NCBI GenBank assembly: GCA_964439395.1
Contig: CAYTNV010000002.1
Coordinates: 62,001 to 126,000, forward strand
Direction of reading: 5' to 3'
Length of the DNA: 64,000 nt
Origin: JAUUSJ01 sp964439395
GTDB taxonomy: Bacteria > Bacillota > Clostridia > Lachnospirales > Lachnospiraceae
In this document: piece after piece, positions 59,073-64,000 of the stretch
How positions within the stretch are numbered: the first letter of the stretch is position 1
Layout of the letters: each line of letters opens with the position of its first letter
Position numbers and translations under genes: made by a program
Notes under the pieces: model-generated
Database searches by the model: none
What the model saw: the letters and a program-made list of their open reading frames with translations, nothing else
What the model was told of the DNA's origin: nothing

Positions 59073-61529
59073 ATGGCTAGGGGAAGAAATCAAAACCGAG
59101 ATGGAAGGAGAAAAGACAGTAGAGACTTACGGATTGTTTTTTTTCTCTTCTTGCTCATTCTATCAATTTTTATCATAAAAAATTATGGAAAATTGCAAAA
59201 GGAAGCACAGACGCCAATTAATAATGGAGTGGCAATCGAGTTTCAATCTGTAGATAAAGAGACAGAGATCGTGCAAAATTTTAAAGGAAATGGACTTTAT
59301 TTAAAGCAATTGAATCTCTATTTTGGAAATAATTATTATGGGAAAAGTGAGGGAGAGCTTATTATTGCTCTTATAAATGAAAACGGCGAGCAGATGAAAG
59401 AGATGACAGTATCTGCTAAAGATGTGAAAAATTTGGCCTATCTTACTTTTAAGGTAGAAAAAAGAATGAAAAGAGGGGAGCTATATTCTTTGCATATTAC
59501 GGGAAGTAAGATAAAGATAGGACAAGGCCCAATTTTATATCGCATATCTAAGGTGAGTTCTCCAAATAAGCAGCTTATGCAAAATGGAGAGAATACATGG
59601 GGAAGCCTATTTGCTTTTTATGTCTTTCCAAGTAAAAATATAATACAGATGATAGGACTTATTTTAATTTTACTATTATTGGGATTGATTGGTATTATCT
59701 ATATTCCCAAAAATAAAAAATACGGTGGCAGTGAGCTGAGCTCGAGCTGGAATATAATCGCAAATCTTATATTTTTTGTAGTGCCGCTTTTTGGATTTTA
59801 TATTGTGGAGCATTTTACAAAAAATAGTTTGTTGACGATTTATCCACTTTCGATTGTATTTAATATTATTCTTTATTACTGTGTATTCGGAGTCCTATAT
59901 TTTATTTTTGGTAATAAAAAAATAGTGACAGTTGTATATCTAGTATTAATGTATCTTATCGGTACAGCTAATTATTTTGTTTTAAGTTTTCGGGGAAATC
60001 CAATTTTACCTTCAGATATTGCATCTATTGGGACAGCTAAAAATGTGGCGTCCAATTATACGTATACAATGACAACGGCCTTTATTAGCAATTTAATTAT
60101 ACTGCTCTATATTTGTACGATTATATGTAAAAATAAAAAATTTAGGCGGACTAGCATTAGTAGAAGAGCAATTATTTTGCCTCTTGTATTAATTGGAGTT
60201 ATTATAAATTTTGGCTTTATAAAACAAGAAAATTTTCTAGCCAATTATAATATTAAAATAAATGTCTGGAATCAAAAAAGAGGATACAGTAAAAATGGAA
60301 CTCTTTTTAGTTTTGTCATGAATTGTAAGTATTTGTCTGTTGAGAAGCCGGAGGGATATTCTCTCAAGGAAGTAAAGAAAATTGCAGATAATTATTTGGA
60401 TGACGAAGAGCCAGAAGGAAAAATGCAGGATATAAAATCTAATATTATTGTTATTATGAATGAGGCATTTAGCGATTTATCAGTTATTAATTCTTTTGAG
60501 ACAAATAAAAAGTATATGCCGTTTATTGATAGTCTAAAGGAGAATACAGTAAAAGGACAGCTCTATGTTTCTGTTTTCGGCGGGAATACATGTAATACGG
60601 AGATGGAATTTTTGACAGGCAATACAATGGCATTTTTGCCAAACGGAAGTATTGGATATACGCAATTTATAAAAAATGAGCTTCCAGGTTTTACGTCTAT
60701 TTTAAAAAAACAAGGTTATGTAGGAAATTATGCATTGCATCCTTATGTGGCGGAGGGATGGAATCGTCCGAATGTTTATAAATGGCTTGGATTTGATTCT
60801 TTTATTAGTCAAGACAATTTTGAAAATCCAGAGCTAATAAGAACTTATATTTCAGATAAATCTGATTTTGAAAAAATTATAGAGCTCTATGAGAACTCGA
60901 AAGAGAAGGAAGAGGATCCTTTTTATCTTTTTAATGTAACGATGCAAAATCACGGTGGATATACAGAGAGTTATGATAATTTTGAGGCTGATATAGAAAT
61001 TACAGATGAGAATGGACACGAGCAGGCAAACCAATATTTATCTTTAATTAGGAAGACAGATGATGCGTTTAAGCAATTAGTTAATTATTTTAGTGATATA
61101 AAAGAGCCTACAATGATAGTGATGTTTGGGGATCATGAACCAAGTATTAGTGACGAATTTTATGAGAAACTATATGGTAAATCTCTTTCTGATTTGACGC
61201 AAGAAGAGTTGCAAAAGAAATATCAGACTCCGTATATTATATGGGCTAATTATAATATTGAGGAAGAGGAGAGAGATATGAGCGCTAATTATTTATCATC
61301 TTATCTTTTGAAATTGGCAGGTCTTGAAATGACAGGATATAATAAATTCTTGTTAAAACTACAAGAAAAGGTTCCTGTTATTAACGCAGTTGGCTATATT
61401 GGGGACGATGGAGAACATTATACTTTTGATGAGGAGTCTCCGTATAAAAATGATATCTTAAAATATCAAATTCTTCAGTATAATAATTTAATTGATACAA
61501 AGCATAGATATGAGGAATTTTTTAATTAA
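59073..61529 (+). CDS. LTA-synthase-like sulfatase-fold membrane protein
   Basis: An 818-residue protein of the LtaS/MdoB phosphoglycerol transferase group. After a basic start and one membrane segment (about 20-40) comes an extracellular beta-rich domain (about 45-165). A block of membrane helices (about 185-385) and a C-terminal sulfatase-type catalytic domain follow. The nucleophile Thr506 is in FGGNTCNTEMEF; other sites are NIIVIMNEAFSDL (first metal Glu), LHPYVAEGWNR and MFGDHEPSI (Asp-His). The N-terminal extracellular domain is additional to classical LtaS. It could polymerise teichoic or other phosphoglycerol polymers. Start 59073 follows GAGGG. Confidence 0.85.
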   Translation: MARGRNQNRDGRRKDSRDLRIVFFLFLLILSIFIIKNYGKLQKEAQTPINNGVAIEFQSVDKETEIVQNFKGNGLYLKQLNLYFGNNYYGKSEGELIIALINENGEQMKEMTVSAKDVKNLAYLTFKVEKRMKRGELYSLHITGSKIKIGQGPILYRISKVSSPNKQLMQNGENTWGSLFAFYVFPSKNIIQMIGLILILLLLGLIGIIYIPKNKKYGGSELSSSWNIIANLIFFVVPLFGFYIVEHFTKNSLLTIYPLSIVFNIILYYCVFGVLYFIFGNKKIVTVVYLVLMYLIGTANYFVLSFRGNPILPSDIASIGTAKNVASNYTYTMTTAFISNLIILLYICTIICKNKKFRRTSISRRAIILPLVLIGVIINFGFIKQENFLANYNIKINVWNQKRGYSKNGTLFSFVMNCKYLSVEKPEGYSLKEVKKIADNYLDDEEPEGKMQDIKSNIIVIMNEAFSDLSVINSFETNKKYMPFIDSLKENTVKGQLYVSVFGGNTCNTEMEFLTGNTMAFLPNGSIGYTQFIKNELPGFTSILKKQGYVGNYALHPYVAEGWNRPNVYKWLGFDSFISQDNFENPELIRTYISDKSDFEKIIELYENSKEKEEDPFYLFNVTMQNHGGYTESYDNFEADIEITDENGHEQANQYLSLIRKTDDAFKQLVNYFSDIKEPTMIVMFGDHEPSISDEFYEKLYGKSLSDLTQEELQKKYQTPYIIWANYNIEEEERDMSANYLSSYLLKLAGLEMTGYNKFLLKLQEKVPVINAVGYIGDDGEHYTFDEESPYKNDILKYQILQYNNLIDTKHRYEEFFN

Positions 61530-61535
61530 TAAAAG

Positions 61536-61578
61536 CAACTATTTTATCTCAAAGAAGAGATAGAATAGTTGTCTTTTT
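61536..61578 (+). terminator. Terminator after the LTA-synthase-like gene
   Basis: CAACTATTTTATCTC and GAGATAGAATAGTTG form a 15-base stem (one G-U pair) closed by AAAGAA and followed by TCTTTTT. Confidence 0.95.
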
Positions 61579-61580
61579 AT

Positions 61581-61609
61581 TTCCAACTTGAGCTTATATC
61601 TGCTATAAT
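61581..61609 (+). promoter_or_regulatory. Extended -10 promoter before the ppx-like gene
   Basis: TGCTATAAT (61601-61609) is a perfect extended -10 box; the -35 position 17 bases upstream has only TTCCAA. The start is expected near 61616. Confidence 0.7.
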
Positions 61610-61619
61610 ATATTTAATG

Positions 61620-61672
61620 GAACAACGAAGTTGTTTTCACTCATGGGGCAAATGCGGTATGCTTTGTGGGTA
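61620..61672 (+). repeat. Structured leader element, copy B
   Basis: GAACAAC-GAA-GTTGTTT (61620-61636) forms a hairpin, and the 22 bases from AATGCGG (61651-61672) match 14916-14937 apart from three transitions. The hairpin sequence differs from copy A but the pairing and position are kept. GCTTTGTGGGTA (61661-61672) also occurs at 3475-3486 in the leader at 3.4 kb. Here it lies at the 5' end of the predicted mRNA. Confidence 0.5.
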
Positions 61673-61731
61673 GGTATAACTTATAGAAAGTTTTTAAAAG
61701 CAAGAGAAAAGAATGAGAAAGGACGGGAAGA

Positions 61732-63264
61732 ATGAACTATTTTACATTTGGTGTCATTGTATTAGGTTCTAAGGATATATCTTTAAAAATATATGAGATA
61801 TCTTTAAAAAATGGAATAAGACAATTAGATCATGTGAATTGCCCGATGGAAATAGGGCGAGAGGGATATGTAGAGAAAAAAATTAGCCTAGGCCAGATTG
61901 AGGAAATTTGTGAAATTTTAAATGGATTTTCGAGAAAATTAAAAGAATACCAGGTAAAGCAGACAAAATGCTATGCCACAAGTGCGATAAGAGAGGCAAA
62001 AAATAAGGAGATGGTTGCTAATCATATAGAGGTTCGCACAGGATTTTCCCTTATCATTCCTAGTAATTCAGAGTTAAGACTTTTGATGTATAAAGGAATG
62101 ACGAGAAATCAGAAAGATTTCAATCAAATTATTGAGAAAAATACTGCAATTTTGGATGTGGGAGCGGGAAGTGTTCAGATTTCTCTCTTTAATAAAGGGG
62201 AATTATACATGACACAAAATATACCAATTCGAACATTAAATATACAAAACTTACTTTCCAAGATAGAAGGGAGAGATTTAGAATACGCTGCTGTTGTAGA
62301 AGAGTATGTCAGTTATGAGCTAAAAGTTTTTCAGAGTATATATTTAAAAGATAAGGCAATTAAAAACTTAATTATTATCGGACAAGATAATAATATTTGG
62401 AATAAAATTGCCCCAGAATTACAAATCGGAGATCATGTGACGATGGATAATTTGGAGTATCTCTATAAAAAGATTCGAAAAGCTACAACAAGACAAATTG
62501 CAGCACAGTATGATATTCCGTTTGAGACAGCGAGATTCACACTTCCTTCTATTTTGATTTATAAAATATTTTTAGAGCAGGCGAAGGCGGACCATATTTG
62601 GATTAGTCAAACGGATTTATGTGATGGTGTTGTAGTAGATTTTGCGGAGCAAGAAAAAAAGATAACGTTGGTACATGATTTTAATCAAGATATTATTGCT
62701 ACGGCTAGAAACTTAGCGAAGAAATATCGCTGCAATAAGATGCATATGGAGCTTGTGGAGGAGCTATCTCTCACGATATTTGACCGGATGAGAAAATATC
62801 ATGGCTTAGGAGCGAGAGAAAGAATTTTGTTACAAATTGCTTGTATTTTGTATGATTGTGGAAAATTTATTAATATGAATGAGATGGGAATTAATAGTTA
62901 TCATTTAATCCGCTCGACGGAGATTATTGGACTTTCTCATAGAGAGAGAAAATTAATTGCGTATATTGTATTATATCATTATGATTCTATGCAAGATTTA
63001 CATGATATTCCTGTGGAGGATTATCTTGTCATTGTGAAGTTAAGTGCGATTCTTCGAGTTGCAAATACATTAGACCGAGATAGCAGACAAAAATTTACTA
63101 ATTATACGATAGCGAAAAAGAAAAATGAGCTTCTTATCACAGTTTTAACAGATGAAAGTATCACATTAGAAAAAGTTCTATTTGAAACAGCGGCAGATTC
63201 CTTCGAGGAAGTATACGGAATTCGCCCAGTAATTATACAAAGGAGTGAGCAAATCAATGGCTGA
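61732..63264 (+). CDS. Ppx/GppA-family protein with altered catalytic sites
   Basis: A 510-residue protein of the exopolyphosphatase/guanosine pentaphosphatase family, next to the polyphosphate kinase gene. The N-terminal phosphate loop, usually DIGSNSIRL, reads VLGSKDISLKI, so the first Asp is lost. The second loop is LDVGAGSVQISLF instead of DIGGGSTE. YATSAIREAKN (about 82-92) is kept. The C-terminal part (from about 310) is an HD-type helical domain, but the HD pair in the usual LHDIGK is changed to LYDCGK. It may bind polyphosphate or (p)ppGpp without hydrolysing it. Translation is coupled to ppk1 by an 8-base overlap. Confidence 0.8.
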   Translation: MNYFTFGVIVLGSKDISLKIYEISLKNGIRQLDHVNCPMEIGREGYVEKKISLGQIEEICEILNGFSRKLKEYQVKQTKCYATSAIREAKNKEMVANHIEVRTGFSLIIPSNSELRLLMYKGMTRNQKDFNQIIEKNTAILDVGAGSVQISLFNKGELYMTQNIPIRTLNIQNLLSKIEGRDLEYAAVVEEYVSYELKVFQSIYLKDKAIKNLIIIGQDNNIWNKIAPELQIGDHVTMDNLEYLYKKIRKATTRQIAAQYDIPFETARFTLPSILIYKIFLEQAKADHIWISQTDLCDGVVVDFAEQEKKITLVHDFNQDIIATARNLAKKYRCNKMHMELVEELSLTIFDRMRKYHGLGARERILLQIACILYDCGKFINMNEMGINSYHLIRSTEIIGLSHRERKLIAYIVLYHYDSMQDLHDIPVEDYLVIVKLSAILRVANTLDRDSRQKFTNYTIAKKKNELLITVLTDESITLEKVLFETAADSFEEVYGIRPVIIQRSEQING

Positions 63265-64000
63265 TTATAGTAGATGGAATAAAAAGGAAAATTTTTGGAA
63301 TAGAGAGCTTAGCTGGCTACAATTTAATTATCGAGTGCTAAGCGAGGCGAGAGATAAAGGGACAATGCTTTTTGAGAGATTAAAATTTTTGAGCATTACA
63401 GCTTCTAATTTGGATGAATTTTTCATGGTTCGTATCGCCTCATTAAAAGACTTGGTGCATGCGGATTATACGAAGCCAGATATTGCAGGTCTAACGCCAA
63501 AAGAGCAGTTAGAAAGATTATCAGAGGAGACACATAAAATGGTGGATATGCAGTATTCAACATGGAATCGATCTTTAGTTCCGCTTCTTCGAGAAAATAA
63601 CCTTTTTTTAGTGGAGAAATACGAAGATTTGACAGAGAAACAAGGAGAATTTGTTGATCAGTATTTTCATAAAAATGTCTATCCAGTTTTAACTCCGATG
63701 GCGATTGATTCGTCCAGACCATTTCCTCTTCTTCGAAATAAGACATTAAATATTGCAGCTTTGATTAAAAAGAAAATTAATGGAGAGGATTATGAGGTTG
63801 CCACCGTGCAGGTTCCATCTGTGCTTCCAAGAATTGTAAAGCTTCCATCGAGTGAGAGTGGAAGAACAGAAATTATTTTATTGGAGGAAATTATTGAAAA
63901 AAATATATCGCAGCTTTTTCTAAATTATGAGGTAAAATGTGCGTATCCTTATCGAATTATGAGAAATGCAGATTTAACGATTGATGATGCAGCAGATTTG
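63257..64000 (+). CDS. ppk1: Polyphosphate kinase 1, 5' part (cut by window end)
   Basis: Ppk1 reversibly makes polyphosphate from ATP. The window contains the first 248 codons; the gene runs off the edge. The start has AGGAGTGAG about ten bases upstream and overlaps the previous gene by eight bases. Visible family features are FWNRELSWLQFNYRVLSEA in outline (residues 13-31), LKFLSITASNLDEFFMVRIA in outline (about 46-65) and YPVLTPMAIDSSRPFPLL (about 140-157), which belong to the N-terminal and head domains. The catalytic histidines lie beyond the window. Confidence 0.95.
   Translation, partial: MADYSRWNKKENFWNRELSWLQFNYRVLSEARDKGTMLFERLKFLSITASNLDEFFMVRIASLKDLVHADYTKPDIAGLTPKEQLERLSEETHKMVDMQYSTWNRSLVPLLRENNLFLVEKYEDLTEKQGEFVDQYFHKNVYPVLTPMAIDSSRPFPLLRNKTLNIAALIKKKINGEDYEVATVQVPSVLPRIVKLPSSESGRTEIILLEEIIEKNISQLFLNYEVKCAYPYRIMRNADLTIDDAADL

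Noticed and set aside
1..64000. Prophage, insertion sequences, defence islands, CRISPR arrays, tRNA or rRNA genes
   Set aside because: No integrase, transposase, phage structural, restriction or Cas-like proteins, no regularly spaced repeats and no tRNA-like TTCGA-containing cloverleafs were seen; nearly all long ORFs have housekeeping assignments.

Overview
This 64 kb window is a gene-dense, visibly AT-rich stretch of bacterial chromosome. The gene set points to an anaerobic member of Clostridia, most likely Lachnospiraceae. It includes a type III glutamine synthetase, SpoIIM (sporulation ancestry), the tetrahydrofolate enzymes Fhs and FolD, RNase Y, SepF with YlmH, a PyrK/PyrD dihydroorotate dehydrogenase pair and methylglyoxal synthase next to RodA. 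Nearly every gene reads left to right; only the DAHP synthase gene (28863-29891) is on the minus strand. I see no prophage, insertion sequence, CRISPR array, tRNA or rRNA gene.

Layout. 1-3.4 kb: minD, rodA, mgsA and a lipoprotein D,D-carboxypeptidase (division and wall elongation). 3.4-4.6 kb: two promoter-driven structured leaders around a small P-loop protein gene. 4.6-11.7 kb: a radical SAM gene, a HlyD-like protein, the ylm-type division cluster (yggS, sepF, ylmH), then aroB, lspA and an RluD-type gene. 11.7-14.8 kb: rpsO, metY, dtd, and a ClpP-like tepA. 15-22 kb: ftsK, fhs, folD, rimO, pgsA. 22-28 kb: cinA, recA (with promoter and SOS-like box), recX, rny, a nudix hydrolase. 28-34 kb: spoIIM, aroF/G on the minus strand, xpt, a divergent ROK protein and an amylosucrase-like GH13 enzyme. 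34-38.5 kb: an L,D-transpeptidase-like surface protein, a tail-anchored coiled-coil protein, a Xaa-Pro peptidase, uppP. 38.6-43.7 kb: pyrC-pyrF-pyrK-pyrD-pyrE plus a 52-residue membrane peptide. 43.7-47 kb: a long non-coding region with an operator-like palindrome and a possibly pseudoknotted RNA before a VanZ-like gene, then an oversized M29 aminopeptidase. 47-53.4 kb: purE, purM-purN-purD, glnN. 53.6-64 kb: polysaccharide deacetylase, a folate cluster (folC, HD protein, folP, folB-folK fusion), pheA, an LTA-synthase-like protein, a Ppx/GppA homologue and the start of ppk1.

How it works together. Most of the window is housekeeping: envelope growth and division, one-carbon/folate supply feeding purine synthesis, de novo pyrimidine synthesis, aromatic amino acids (DAHP synthase, aroB, pheA), nitrogen assimilation and DNA repair. 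The less ordinary material is between the genes. Several intergenic regions combine a consensus-spaced promoter with palindromes or multi-stem RNAs that match no riboswitch I recognise: 3432-3760, 4367-4619, 8275-8337, 14869-14939 with 61620-61672, 23476-23674, and 43973-44190. The last is my best candidate for an undescribed regulatory RNA. The division genes are also notable because minE is missing from its usual place after minD and divIVA from its usual place after ylmH. All structure calls were made by eye without folding software or database searches.
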